A DNA stretch of 58,947 nucleotides from Desulfobulbus sp. (GTDB lineage: Bacteria > Desulfobacterota > Desulfobulbia > Desulfobulbales > Desulfobulbaceae): the NCBI RefSeq assembly GCF_030824455.1, contig NZ_JAVBXR010000100.1:1-58947 (forward strand), written 5' to 3'. This document shows positions 44,806 through 53,900 of the stretch, in pieces; the first letter of the stretch is position 1; each line of letters starts with the position of its first letter. The notes under the pieces are model-generated. The model saw only the letters and a program-made list of their open reading frames with translations. It made no database searches and was not told where the DNA came from. The position numbers and the translations under genes are program-made.

Positions 44806-45969
44806 TTATCCTTTAAAAACCACGGCTGCTTCCAGCTTCAGCACTTTGCGGATGCAGACCAGAGCCGACATCAACACGATCAGGAGAATGGCGCAACCGC
44901 TTGTCAGCAGGAGTTGCCAACTGAGGTTGACCGAAGGACCGTTGCTGTTGCCCATTATCATTGCGAATAACGCTATGGCGCCGGCGCCAATACCATAGCC
45001 GACAAATCCGACTAACAATGCTTGGAGCAAGATCATCCTTCGCAGGGTTTGGTCTGTTGTTCCCATGGCCTTGAACACCGCAAAGTAGCGGAGATTATCG
45101 AGAGTGAAGTTGTAGAACATCTGCCCGGTCACCGCCGCGCCAATAACAAAACCGACCAGGACAACAAAACCGAAATTGATAATGATGCTGGTGTTATAGA
45201 TCATATAATTAAGCGATTTCTTTTTGAATTCCTCCGCAGTCCAGGCAGCGAGTCTGGTGTTTTGGGTGATGCGCCGCGCGATGGTTTCCCGTGGTTCGTT
45301 GTCCTTGGCCTTGACCAGGATGTAGGTGAGCATTTTTCGTTCGCTGTTGGCGTAGACCTTGGCGCGGGTGTAGGTGGTGTAAATGATGGGTTGCGACTGG
45401 AAGGTCTTCTGTGCCCGGGCGATGCCCACCACCAGCGCCCGTTTTTCATTGAGTTCGAGAACGTCGCCGACCTTGAGCGGCGTGGCGTGCTCGCCTGGAG
45501 CGGCGGCCGGTTTGGCCAACCTTCCGTTGGCCCCGGCCTCGTCGACAATGACCGAATCGGGAATGCGCAAATCAGAAAGTTTGCCCTTGATCATCACGGC
45601 CGGCCCGCCGATCAAGGTGGCGTCATCGAGGCCGAGCAGGTTGCTCATGACGGTTTCACCGTTGGAGAGTCGCACTTTCTGACTGCCCTTGTAGAGCGGC
45701 ACCGCCCATTCCACGCCACGAACACCGCGCACCCGATACAGTTGGGTGTCGAGCAGCGGTTTGGAGTCGTCGATCTGCTGGACCTTGGCATCCATGACCC
45801 AAATGTTCGGCAAAGAGACATCGGTGATGAAGCTGTAGGTCATGGTAAAAATCGAAACCAACATGCCCGGCTGCTGGATCATCAGGATTGAGGCCAGGGT
45901 GATGCCGGTGATGATGCCGAGGTATTTGCCTCGGTCGCCGAACAGCATTTTCAAAGCGATGCGATTCAT
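44806..45969 (-). CDS. ABC transporter permease (FtsX/DevC-like)
   Basis: A 387-residue permease with the FtsX/MacB topology: one N-terminal helix (YLGIITGITLASILMI), a large periplasmic domain of about 200 residues, and three C-terminal helices (IIINFGFVVLVGFVIGAAV, LLQALLVGFVGYGIGAGAIA, LLLTSGCAILLIVLMSALVC). The match to DevC of cyanobacterial glycolipid exporters is the closest I recall. Such permeases do not pump by alternating access but drive transport mechanically with the adaptor and outer channel. It starts 14 bases after tetR. Confidence 0.88.
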   Translation of the reverse strand: MNRIALKMLFGDRGKYLGIITGITLASILMIQQPGMLVSIFTMTYSFITDVSLPNIWVMDAKVQQIDDSKPLLDTQLYRVRGVRGVEWAVPLYKGSQKVRLSNGETVMSNLLGLDDATLIGGPAVMIKGKLSDLRIPDSVIVDEAGANGRLAKPAAAPGEHATPLKVGDVLELNEKRALVVGIARAQKTFQSQPIIYTTYTRAKVYANSERKMLTYILVKAKDNEPRETIARRITQNTRLAAWTAEEFKKKSLNYMIYNTSIIINFGFVVLVGFVIGAAVTGQMFYNFTLDNLRYFAVFKAMGTTDQTLRRMILLQALLVGFVGYGIGAGAIALFAMIMGNSNGPSVNLSWQLLLTSGCAILLIVLMSALVCIRKVLKLEAAVVFKG

Positions 45970-45983
45970 AATCGGAATATATT

Positions 45984-46685
45984 CTAAAGGTTTACTGAAG
46001 AATTAAGGAAGGACAGCGTCCCACCACAAGGCTCATTCACGGAAACGCCGCTGCCGTGCTGGGCTTTCATGCCGGCTGCAGCGTACGCAATCAGGCGTTC
46101 CACCACAGTCTGGGCGTCTGCCGATTCTGACGGGCAGAAGGGCAGGTGGTGCAAATGGCTGAGCACATGCAGGGTGTGGTGCATGATGCCAAGGGTAAAG
46201 TGAACCCCCCAGAAAATCTCATTGGGGGAATGGTCCGGTAAAGCGCGGGAGAAGGCAGCGTGGAATCGGTTCATAAGCGCATCGAAATGATGTTCGAATT
46301 GTTCAAGATGGGTGGGCGGTTCGTTCAAGCAACGACTCATCAGGCGCATGAATGCGTCGTTGGCGCCGTGTTCCGCCAAGTCATGCATGACTACCGGCCG
46401 GATAAAAGCCTCCAGCACCAATTCAATGGCCGGGGATCCCTCGCCGACCTGCTCCTCAACCCTGTCGAGCAACGCGATCCTGGCCGCGTTCATTGGCCCA
46501 AGGTGGCGGGCAAAAACGGCCTCAATGAGCCCGTTTTTGGACCCAAAATGATAGCTCACGGACGCGAGGTTGACACCAGCGGCCGTGGTGATGTCCCGCA
46601 AGGACGAACCATCAAATCCTTTGTCGGCAAATATGCATTCCGCGGCATTGAGAATGCGGTCTTTCGTTGTCTGCTTGTCATTCAC
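45984..46685 (-). CDS. TetR-family repressor of the efflux operon (CecR-like)
   Basis: About 233 residues. The N-terminal HTH is TKDRILNAAECIFADKGF followed by SSLRDITTAAGVNLASVSYH and FGSKNGLIEAVF. The C-terminal part resembles CecR/YbiH-type ligand domains. It is first in the operon, so its product probably controls its own transcription. The GTG at 46685 is chosen because a TTG at 46742 would lie only about 15 bases after the likely transcription start and has no ribosome site. A palindrome at 46750-46761 is the probable operator. Confidence 0.85.
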   Translation of the reverse strand: MNDKQTTKDRILNAAECIFADKGFDGSSLRDITTAAGVNLASVSYHFGSKNGLIEAVFARHLGPMNAARIALLDRVEEQVGEGSPAIELVLEAFIRPVVMHDLAEHGANDAFMRLMSRCLNEPPTHLEQFEHHFDALMNRFHAAFSRALPDHSPNEIFWGVHFTLGIMHHTLHVLSHLHHLPFCPSESADAQTVVERLIAYAAAGMKAQHGSGVSVNEPCGGTLSFLNSSVNL

Positions 46686-46749
46686 GCGAGGGATGCCCCT
46701 ATCGTTGTGGTCGGGAGAATGCAAAAAGGTGAACCTAAGCAACTTGATT

Positions 46750-46769
46750 AAACGTTCGTTTGAATTTTA
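46750..46769 (-). promoter_or_regulatory. Putative tetR promoter -10 with overlapping TetR operator
   Basis: AAACGTTCGTTT (46750-46761) is an inverted repeat of AAACG around two central bases. On the minus strand it begins 2 bases after a TAAAAT -10 (complement of 46764-46769), so the operator would cover the transcription start, a classical autorepressor layout. The -35 is poor (TTCTTC at 17 bases). Confidence 0.5.
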
Positions 46770-46971
46770 TCGACGAATTCTTTGTTGAAGAAGTGTAACA
46801 ACCAGGTTGCATGATGGGGTAAGAGTCCTTTCGCGACAGCAACTTACGGACACCTTGAACCGGTTGTCCCTGGCGCTTTGGCCGCGTTGCCAGAGACGTG
46901 ACATTGGAGCGGGATGGCCCTCATGCCAGAAGATGTTGAAAAAATATTTTGAGACCATTCCTTACCTTGCC

Positions 46972-47016
46972 GCCGCGCGAATGCGAGCGGTTGGCGGGCC
47001 GCCCCTGGCGCGATCA
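46972..47016. repeat. Dispersed direct repeat, copy 2
   Basis: Same 24 bases as at 41419-41442 (here 46972-46995), then GGGCCGCCCCTGGCGCGATCAT, which aligns with the copy 1 tail with a few differences. Same orientation, 5,553 bases away. It abuts the kup regulatory repeats. Confidence 0.8.
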
Positions 47017-47083
47017 TCTTGATGCAATCTTGAGGCGTTCGCCCCGCATCTTGACACTTTCTTGATTTCCGCAGCGCTATCTT
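47016..47083 (+). promoter_or_regulatory. kup promoter with four phased ATCTTGA repeats (candidate KdpE box)
   Basis: ATCTTGA at 47016-47022, 47027-47033 and 47048-47054, and TTCTTGA at 47059-47065, are 11, 21 and 11 bases apart start to start, that is, on one helical face. A -10 (TATCTT, 47078-47083) begins 19 bases after the start of the last repeat. Seven-base repeats with 4-base spacers are the usual target of OmpR/PhoB-type regulators. The kdpA promoter has the same arrangement. Confidence 0.65.
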
Positions 47084-47156
47084 GCCACTAACAGCAGCAG
47101 GCGCCGCGAAAGCAGCGCAACCCATCAACCATCACGTTGTTTCACGAGACATTTCC

Positions 47157-49049
47157 ATGCGACAAGCAAACCCGCTCCAGCCCGCCGCCGGCAAAGACCT
47201 CCCGCTGCTGGCCATGGGCGCTTTGGGGATTATTTACGGCGACATTGGCACCAGCCCCCTGTACACCATCAAAGAGTGTTTTTCCGGGGTGCACGGCGTC
47301 GCGCCGACCGTCGACAACATCCTCGGCGTCCTGTCGCTGATCTTCTGGTCGCTGATGCTGGTTGTTGGTCTGAAATACGTGGTGTTTATCATGCGGGCCG
47401 ACAACAAGGGTGAGGGCGGCATCTTCTCGCTGCTGTCCATGCTGCAGGGCCGAACGCGGGGCGGCAGAGAGTGGGCTACCCTCACCTTCCTCGCCGCCCT
47501 GGGCGCGGCCCTGCTCTATGGCGACGGCGTGATCACCCCGGCCATTTCCGTGCTCTCGGCCATCGAAGGGTTGAACATGGCCACGGACGCCGCCGCCGGG
47601 TATGTCGTGCCGCTCACCTGCCTGGTGCTGTGTTGCCTGTTTTTCCTCCAACGACGCGGAACCGCAAGCATCGGCGCCATGTTCGGCCCGATCATGGTGG
47701 TCTGGTTTCTGGTGCTCGGCGGCCTTGGCCTGCGCGCCATTGTTCATAACCCGGCCATCCTGGCCGCATTGAACCCCGGGCAGGCGCTCCATTTCTTTGC
47801 CGTCAATCACCTCCACGGCTTTGTGGTGCTGGGCGGGGTGGTGCTCTGCATCACCGGCGGCGAAGCGCTCTACGCCGACATGGGCCATTTCGGCCGCCTG
47901 CCGATCCGTCTGAGCTGGTACGGCGCGGTGCTGCCCGGCCTGGTGCTCAACTACTACGGCCAGGGCGCGCTGTTGCTGCACAATCCCGAACTGATCAACG
48001 TCAATCCGTTTTACGCCCTGGCGCCTAAATCTCTGCTCTATCCCCTGGTGGCCCTGGCGACCATGGCCACCATCATCGCCTCGCAGGCCATGATCTCTGG
48101 CGTTTACTCGCTGACCCAGCAGGCCATTCAGCTGGGATTCACGCCGCGCATGCACATCATCCACACCTCTGAACGGGCCAGGGGGCAGATCTACATGCCA
48201 ACGGTCAACTGGATGCTGATGCTCGCCTGCCTGTCGCTGGTGCTGGCCTTCAGGGAATCCACCCGGCTGGCGGCCGCCTACGGCATTGCCGTCACCGCGA
48301 CCATGGCCATCACCTCCTTTCTCTATTTTCAGGTGACCCGCTACCGGTGGCGCTGGCCGCTGTGGCAGGGCGCCTTGCTGCTGGCCCTTTTTCTTTTGCT
48401 CGATTGTTCCTTCCTGGGGGCCAACCTGCTCAAGATTGTCGACGGCGGCTGGATCACCCTGGTGATCGCCGGTTGCATATTGGCGGCGATGATCACCTGG
48501 CGCGATGGCCGGGCCCTGCTGGCCAAACACTACAGCCTGATGAAGATCCCGGCCGATATTTTCCTCAAGGATCTGACTGGCTACAAACCGCAGCGGATAG
48601 CGGGCACAGCGGTGTTCATGTCGATTTCCGCCGAAGGCGTCCCGCATACCTTGCTGCACCATTTCAAACACAACGAGGCCCTGCACGAACGGGTGCTGCT
48701 GCTTTCCATCCTTCCGGCGGAAATGCCGACTGTTGCGGCGGAAGACCGGGTGCGGGTCGAGGACCTTGGCTTGGGTTTCTATCGAATCCTGGCCGCCTAC
48801 GGCTTCATGGAAAGCCCGAACGTGCCGGAAATATTACAGTTGGCGGCCGACCAAGGACTGGCGGTCGACATCTACTCCACCTCGTTTTACCTCGGGCGCG
48901 AGACCCTCTCCGCCACCGGAACGGCCCCCATGGCCCAATGGCGCAAGCATTTGTTCATCTTCATGTCGCGCAACGCCTGGAACGCCACCTCGTTTTTTAA
49001 ACTGCCGCCGGATCGGGTGGTCGAACTGGGTAATCAGGTGGAGTTGTAA
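47157..49049 (+). CDS. kup: Low-affinity potassium uptake protein Kup
   Basis: A 630-residue KUP/HAK potassium transporter (K+/H+ symport). The N-terminal signature ALGIIYGDIGTSPLYTIKEC is intact. About 12 membrane helices are followed by a C-terminal cytoplasmic domain (from about residue 460, VFMSISAEGVPHTLLHHFKH onward). ATG 47157 is chosen because the family signature follows within 25 residues; the frame is open back to a TTG at 47082, which lies inside the promoter. It stands between the tetR control region and the kdp operon. Confidence 0.93.
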   Translation: MRQANPLQPAAGKDLPLLAMGALGIIYGDIGTSPLYTIKECFSGVHGVAPTVDNILGVLSLIFWSLMLVVGLKYVVFIMRADNKGEGGIFSLLSMLQGRTRGGREWATLTFLAALGAALLYGDGVITPAISVLSAIEGLNMATDAAAGYVVPLTCLVLCCLFFLQRRGTASIGAMFGPIMVVWFLVLGGLGLRAIVHNPAILAALNPGQALHFFAVNHLHGFVVLGGVVLCITGGEALYADMGHFGRLPIRLSWYGAVLPGLVLNYYGQGALLLHNPELINVNPFYALAPKSLLYPLVALATMATIIASQAMISGVYSLTQQAIQLGFTPRMHIIHTSERARGQIYMPTVNWMLMLACLSLVLAFRESTRLAAAYGIAVTATMAITSFLYFQVTRYRWRWPLWQGALLLALFLLLDCSFLGANLLKIVDGGWITLVIAGCILAAMITWRDGRALLAKHYSLMKIPADIFLKDLTGYKPQRIAGTAVFMSISAEGVPHTLLHHFKHNEALHERVLLLSILPAEMPTVAAEDRVRVEDLGLGFYRILAAYGFMESPNVPEILQLAADQGLAVDIYSTSFYLGRETLSATGTAPMAQWRKHLFIFMSRNAWNATSFFKLPPDRVVELGNQVEL

Positions 49050-49387
49050 ACGCCCGACATCGGCCGTCGTCGCCTGTCATCGCCTGTCATCACCATATCG
49101 CCCGTCGCCTGCCTTCAACCGCGGCGCCTCCGCACGGGGAGGCGCCGCTGATTTCCTGCTTGCCGGCACACTAGGTCCGGTCAAGCCGGCCAATCCGGTC
49201 AACGAACTCCCGCTCAACCCATCCCATCCCAGCTCTTGACAATTCATTGATGCATTTCGCTGAGTCCTTGATCTTATCTTGACGCCAAACACAGTATACT
49301 CATCAACAAGAGGCAGGAAACCGATGAAAACGTCCGCCATCCAAGACGAGCATACATCAAGATGAACACTCTCACTGGAGCATCCCT
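49050..49387. other. kup-kdpA intergenic region
   Basis: About 340 bases. Contains CGCCTGTCAT twice in tandem (49074-49093), a strong hairpin GCGGCGCCTCC/GGAGGCGCCGC (49121-49148, 6-base loop) that lacks a T-tract but may end kup transcription, and the kdp promoter. Two very short frames (49324-49365 and 49362-49391) precede kdpA; neither encodes a membrane peptide, so kdpF is not recognised. Confidence 0.6.
49233..49300 (+). promoter_or_regulatory. kdp promoter with four phased TTGA repeats (candidate KdpE box)
   Basis: CTCTTGA 49233-49239, TCATTGA 49244-49250, TCCTTGA 49265-49271 and ATCTTGA 49276-49282, spaced 11, 21 and 11 bases. The -10 is TATACT (49295-49300), again 19 bases after the start of the last repeat, so that repeat overlaps the -35 position, whose sequence (TCTTAT) is poor. 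This is typical of activator-dependent promoters. The leader would be about 80 bases. Confidence 0.7.
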
Positions 49388-51091
49388 ATGAACGCCTACG
49401 ATTGGCAGCAAATGCTGCTCCTTTTTGCAGCCCTGCTGCTCTTGGTCAAGCCCTTGGGCGCCTACATGGCCAAGGTCTATCAAGGAGAAACAACCTTTGC
49501 CGCCCCACTGCTGCGGCCCTGCGAGAACCTGCTGTATATGCTGGGGAGAATCAACAAGGCTGACGACATGGATTGGAAGCAATACGCCGGGGCCCTGCTG
49601 CTGTTTAACCTGGTCTGTTGCGCAGCGCTCATGGCCATGTTGCTCACCCAACACCTGTTGCCGCTCAATCCGCAGCAATTGCCGGCCTTCCCCTGGCAGC
49701 TGGCGCTGAACACCGCCGTCAGCTTTGTGACCAACACCAATTGGCAGAATTACGGCGGAGAATCAACCGCCAGTTATTTCACCCAGACGGCGGGAATGAC
49801 GGTGCACAATTTTGTCTCCGCCGCCACCGGCATGACGGTGGCCATCGCCCTGATCAGAGGTTTTGTCCGCCGGAAAACAGCGCTGCTGGGCAATTTCTGG
49901 GTTGATCTGGTCAGGACCGTTCTCTACATCCTTCTCCCGATTTCCTGTGTTGCCGCCTTGTTCCTTGCCTCCCAGGGCGTCATCCAGAATTTTGCCGCCT
50001 ACAAAACGGCGGCGCCGCTCCAGGCCGGCGGGTTGGCGATGCAGATTCCCATGGGGCCGGTCGCCTCCCAGGAGGCAATCAAGGAATTGGGCACAAACGG
50101 CGGCGGCTTTTTTAACGCCAACTCTGCGCATCCCTTTGAAAACCCGACCCCGCTCACCAATTTTGCGGAGATTTTTTTAATCCTGCTCATCCCCGCCAGC
50201 CTGACCTACACCTTCGGGGTGATGGCGGGAAACACCCGGCAGGGATGGGGGCTGTTTATCGCCATGCTGCTCCTGCTCACTGCGGCCTTTGCGGTCTTGC
50301 AATGGGCGGAGAGCAGCGGCAATCCGGCAATCAGCGGGCTGGGCGTCCAAAGCGGCAACATGGAAGGCAAGGAGGTCCGTTTCGGGCTGGTCGGCAGCAA
50401 CCTCTTTGCGGTGGTCACCACCGCCACCTCCTGCGGCGCGGTCAACGCCATGCACGATTCCCTCACTCCCCTTGGCGGGCTGGCGACGCTGAGTTTGATC
50501 CTGACGGGCGAGGTGGTGTTCGGCGGCGTGGGTTCCGGTCTCTACACCATGCTCGCCTTTGCGGTCATCGCGGTGTTTGTGTCCGGCCTGATGATCGGCA
50601 GGACTCCCGAATATCTGGGCAAAAAGATTGAGGTGCGAGAAATATGGATGTCCATCCTGACCGTCCTCACCGCCGGCGTCGTGGTCCTGGTCTTTTCGGG
50701 GGCGGCGCTGCTCGTGCCGTCGGCGGTCACGTCGATGTCGAACCCCGGCGCCCACGGGTTGTCGGAGGTGTTGTACGCCTTTGCCTCCATGGCCAACAAC
50801 AACGGCAGCGCCTTTGCCGGACTGAACGGCAACATCCCCTTCTACAACCTGCTCGGCGCCGCAGCCATGCTGATCGGTCGCTATGTCCCGGTGGTTGCGG
50901 TCCTGGCTATGGCGGGCTCTCTGGCTGAGAAAAAATACATCCCGCCCAGCCTGGGCACCCTGCCCACCGACCGTGCGCCCTTTGTCCTTTGGCTGATTCT
51001 GGTCATTGTCGTCGTCGGCGCCCTGACCTTCTTTCCGGCCCTGGCAATGGGGCCGATCGCCGAGCACCTGCTCATGACCGGAGGCAAGTGA
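49388..51091 (+). CDS. kdpA: Potassium-transporting ATPase subunit KdpA
   Basis: The 567-residue potassium-selective channel-like subunit of the KdpFABC pump. Selectivity-filter loops are recognisable: [44 protein letters not shown] and [12 protein letters not shown]. About ten membrane helices. GGAG lies 7 bases before ATG 49388. The gene is 3 bases before kdpB. Expressed, by analogy, when potassium is scarce. Confidence 0.98.
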   Translation: MNAYDWQQMLLLFAALLLLVKPLGAYMAKVYQGETTFAAPLLRPCENLLYMLGRINKADDMDWKQYAGALLLFNLVCCAALMAMLLTQHLLPLNPQQLPAFPWQLALNTAVSFVTNTNWQNYGGESTASYFTQTAGMTVHNFVSAATGMTVAIALIRGFVRRKTALLGNFWVDLVRTVLYILLPISCVAALFLASQGVIQNFAAYKTAAPLQAGGLAMQIPMGPVASQEAIKELGTNGGGFFNANSAHPFENPTPLTNFAEIFLILLIPASLTYTFGVMAGNTRQGWGLFIAMLLLLTAAFAVLQWAESSGNPAISGLGVQSGNMEGKEVRFGLVGSNLFAVVTTATSCGAVNAMHDSLTPLGGLATLSLILTGEVVFGGVGSGLYTMLAFAVIAVFVSGLMIGRTPEYLGKKIEVREIWMSILTVLTAGVVVLVFSGAALLVPSAVTSMSNPGAHGLSEVLYAFASMANNNGSAFAGLNGNIPFYNLLGAAAMLIGRYVPVVAVLAMAGSLAEKKYIPPSLGTLPTDRAPFVLWLILVIVVVGALTFFPALAMGPIAEHLLMTGGK

Positions 51092-51094
51092 ATC

Positions 51095-53161
51095 ATGGCA
51101 AAACATCCACAATCTTCACCATCGGCCTTTGACGGCCAACTGCTCCGAGGAGCCCTGGCGGATTCCTTCAAAAAACTTGACCCGCGCTCGCTCTGGCGCA
51201 ACCCGGTCATGTTTGCGGTTGAAATCGCCAGCGCCGTCACCCTGTTCACCTTTCTCCAATCGTTGGTCGGCGCAGCCGCCGAACCCGTCTGGTTCACCGG
51301 TTCGGTGTCGCTGTGTCTCTGGGCGACAGTTCTTTTTGCCGCCTTTGCCGAGGCCCTGGCCGAGGGCCGGGGCAAGGCCCGCGCCGCCTCGCTGCGCAAG
51401 TCGCGGACCAACATCATGGCCAAACGGCTGGCCGCCCCGGCGTTCGGCGCCGAGTACACCCTGGTGGAGGCCAACCAACTCAGAAAAGGAGACCATATCC
51501 TGGTTGAAACCAACGACCTTGTCGCCGGCGACGGCGAGGTGGTGGCCGGCGCGGCGCTGGTGAACGAATCGGCGGTCACCGGCGAATCGGCGCCGGTCAT
51601 CCGGGAATCGGGAGGCGATCGCAGCGCGGTCACCGGCGGCACCACGGTTATTGCCAATGCCGTTGTCGTCAGGATTACCACCGACCCTGGCGAAACCTTT
51701 CTGGATCGGATGATTGCCCTGATCGAAGGGGCAAAGCGGCGCAAAACCCCCAACGAGGTCGCCCTGGAGGTGCTGTTGATCGCCCTGACCCTGGTGTTTT
51801 TTCTGGTCTGCGTCAACATCAGCCCGCTCTCGGTCTTCAGCGTCAAGGCGATCAGCCACGGTCAACCGGTCTCCCTGACCATATTGGCGGCGCTTTTCGT
51901 CTGCCTGGCGCCGACAACCATCGCCGCACTGCTCCCGGCCATCGGCATTGCCGGCATGAACCGCCTGTTCCAAAAAAACGTGATCGCCCTGTCCGGCCGG
52001 GCTATCGAGGCCGCAGGCGACGTCAACGTCATGTTGCTCGACAAAACCGGCACCATCACCCTGGGCAACCGGGAAGCGGCGGCATTGATACCGGTTGGCG
52101 GCCATACCGAGCGGGATCTGGCGGCGGCGGCGCTGACGGCCTCCATCACCGACGAAACCCCGGAAGGACGCAGCATTGTGCTGCTGGCGGAGAAACACTA
52201 CGGCTTGACGCCGCAACCGCTGCCGCCGGACGCCGTGAGCATCGGCTTCAACGCCGAGACCCGTCTTTCCGGCGTTGATCTCGCCGGACGCCGGTATCGC
52301 AAAGGCGCGGCCGACAGCGTGGTTGCCTTTGTCAAACAGCAGGGCGGAAAGATTCCCAAGAATCTCGATCAACTGGTCAACGGCATTGCCCACGCCGGCT
52401 CCACGCCGCTGGTGGTCTGCCGCGACGCCGAGATCCTGGGCGTCGTCAACCTGAAGGACATCGTCAAGCCGGGCATCCAGGAACGATTCGCCCAACTGCG
52501 AAGCATAGGCATCAAGACGGTGATGATCACCGGCGACAACCCGCTGACTGCGGCGGCCATCGCGGCAGAGGCGCAGGTCGACGATTTCCTCGCCCACGCC
52601 CGGCCGGAGGACAAACTCAACATGATCCGCGAGTATCAGGAACAGGGGTACATGGTGGCGATGACCGGAGACGGCACCAACGACGCGCCGGCCCTGGCCC
52701 AGGCCGACGTGGCGGTGGCCATGAACACCGGCACCCAGCCCGCTCGGGAGGCGGCCAACATCATCGATCTTGACAGCAATCCCACCAAGTTGCTGGACAT
52801 TGTCGAAATCGGCAAACAGATCCTGATGACCCGCGGCAACCTGACCACCTTCAGCATCGCCAACGACGTGGCCAAATATTTCGCCATCATTCCGGCGTCG
52901 CTGGCGTCGATCTATCCGCAACTGGAAGCGCTCAACATCATGCACCTGGCCAGCCCGCACAGCGCGATCCTTTCGGCGGTGATTTTCAACGCCGTCATCA
53001 TCCCGCTGTTGATCCCCCTGGCGCTCAAGGGCGCCAAGTATCGGCCGATGCCCGCCGAAAAACTCCTGATGTTCAACCTGCTGATTTACGGGGTGGGCGG
53101 GATGATTGTTCCCTTTATCGGGATCAAGGCCATTGACAGTGTTATAGGTTTGTTTATCTGA
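51095..53161 (+). CDS. kdpB: Potassium-transporting ATPase subunit KdpB
   Basis: The 688-residue P-type ATPase subunit. The phosphorylated Asp is in [13 protein letters not shown], the actuator motif is VTGESAPVI, and the nucleotide/hinge motifs are [14 protein letters not shown] and [15 protein letters not shown]. It powers potassium movement through KdpA by ATP hydrolysis. All catalytic elements are intact and length is normal. Confidence 0.98.
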   Translation: MAKHPQSSPSAFDGQLLRGALADSFKKLDPRSLWRNPVMFAVEIASAVTLFTFLQSLVGAAAEPVWFTGSVSLCLWATVLFAAFAEALAEGRGKARAASLRKSRTNIMAKRLAAPAFGAEYTLVEANQLRKGDHILVETNDLVAGDGEVVAGAALVNESAVTGESAPVIRESGGDRSAVTGGTTVIANAVVVRITTDPGETFLDRMIALIEGAKRRKTPNEVALEVLLIALTLVFFLVCVNISPLSVFSVKAISHGQPVSLTILAALFVCLAPTTIAALLPAIGIAGMNRLFQKNVIALSGRAIEAAGDVNVMLLDKTGTITLGNREAAALIPVGGHTERDLAAAALTASITDETPEGRSIVLLAEKHYGLTPQPLPPDAVSIGFNAETRLSGVDLAGRRYRKGAADSVVAFVKQQGGKIPKNLDQLVNGIAHAGSTPLVVCRDAEILGVVNLKDIVKPGIQERFAQLRSIGIKTVMITGDNPLTAAAIAAEAQVDDFLAHARPEDKLNMIREYQEQGYMVAMTGDGTNDAPALAQADVAVAMNTGTQPAREAANIIDLDSNPTKLLDIVEIGKQILMTRGNLTTFSIANDVAKYFAIIPASLASIYPQLEALNIMHLASPHSAILSAVIFNAVIIPLLIPLALKGAKYRPMPAEKLLMFNLLIYGVGGMIVPFIGIKAIDSVIGLFI

Positions 53162-53179
53162 CCCATACGGAGAAGGAAT

Positions 53180-53749
53180 ATGAACAATGTAAAATCAGCA
53201 GTGCTGCTGTTCCTCGGCCTGACCCTCCTGCTCGGAGGCGCCTATCCGGCGGCGATGACGGTTGCCGCCAACCTCCTTTTCCCGCAGAAAGCGCAGGGAA
53301 GCCTTGTCGTCGCGCCCGACGGCAAGGTTATTGGTTCGTTGCTGCTCGGCCAGTCGTTCACCGAGCCCCGTTTCTTCTGGCCGCGCCCTTCCGCAACCGC
53401 AGGGTTCGGTTATAATCCGCTGGCCTCGGGCGGCTCCAATTTCGGCCCCACCCATCCTGAATTGCTGCGGCAGACAGAGGAGCGGGTCAGGCAATGGCGG
53501 CTGACCGGGGCCACCGGAGAGATCCCGGCCGACCTGGTGTACGCCTCGGCCAGCGGCCTGGACCCTCATATTTCCCCGGCTGCCGCCCTGTTGCAGGTCG
53601 AGCGGGTGGCCAGGGCGCGAAATATGAACGCGGAAAAAGTCCACGCCCTCGTCCTCAGCCTGACGGAAGGCCGCCAGGCAGGCCTGTTCGGCGAGCCCAG
53701 AGTCAATGTCCTGGCGCTCAACCTGGCCCTGGAGCAGCTGGCGCCATGA
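53180..53749 (+). CDS. kdpC: Potassium-transporting ATPase subunit KdpC
   Basis: The 189-residue KdpC subunit, a membrane-anchored periplasmic protein that stabilises the pump and raises substrate affinity. One N-terminal helix (LLFLGLTLLLGGAYPAAMTV), then GSLLLGQSFTEPRFFWPRPS, SGGSNFGPTHPEL, and VYASASGLDPHISPAAALLQ. GAAGGA precedes the ATG at 53180. A 150-base gap follows before the next clear gene. Confidence 0.97.
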   Translation: MNNVKSAVLLFLGLTLLLGGAYPAAMTVAANLLFPQKAQGSLVVAPDGKVIGSLLLGQSFTEPRFFWPRPSATAGFGYNPLASGGSNFGPTHPELLRQTEERVRQWRLTGATGEIPADLVYASASGLDPHISPAAALLQVERVARARNMNAEKVHALVLSLTEGRQAGLFGEPRVNVLALNLALEQLAP

Positions 53750-53900
53750 GCCGGCAGGCGGGGAATCCACACTCAAAGGAGACTCCCGCTCGGACCAACC
53801 TGCCAATGACCGGCGCCTTGCACCGGAATTATCCGCCACCGGAATTACCCGCAGCGCGCATCCCGCTCTGCATCATCACCTGAAACAAGGGAGGAAGGTC

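Larger units (their letters stand above)
46686..47156. other. Divergent control region between tetR and kup
   Basis: About 470 bases without a gene. Going from tetR to kup it holds the TetR operator and promoter (46750-46769), a gene-less middle, copy 2 of the dispersed repeat (46972-47016) and the phased repeats of the kup promoter (47016-47083). Confidence 0.6.

Noticed and set aside
49074..49093. Tandem CGCCTGTCAT pair as a regulatory site
   Set aside because: Only two copies, just after the kup stop, and no relation to a promoter; probably a local duplication.
49324..49391. Short frames before kdpA as possible kdpF
   Set aside because: The two peptides (13 and 9 residues) are polar and lack the single hydrophobic helix of KdpF.
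53747..53883. A 45-codon frame overlapping the kdpC stop by ATGA
   Set aside because: Pro/Arg-rich, no ribosome site of its own and no recognisable feature; probably chance.
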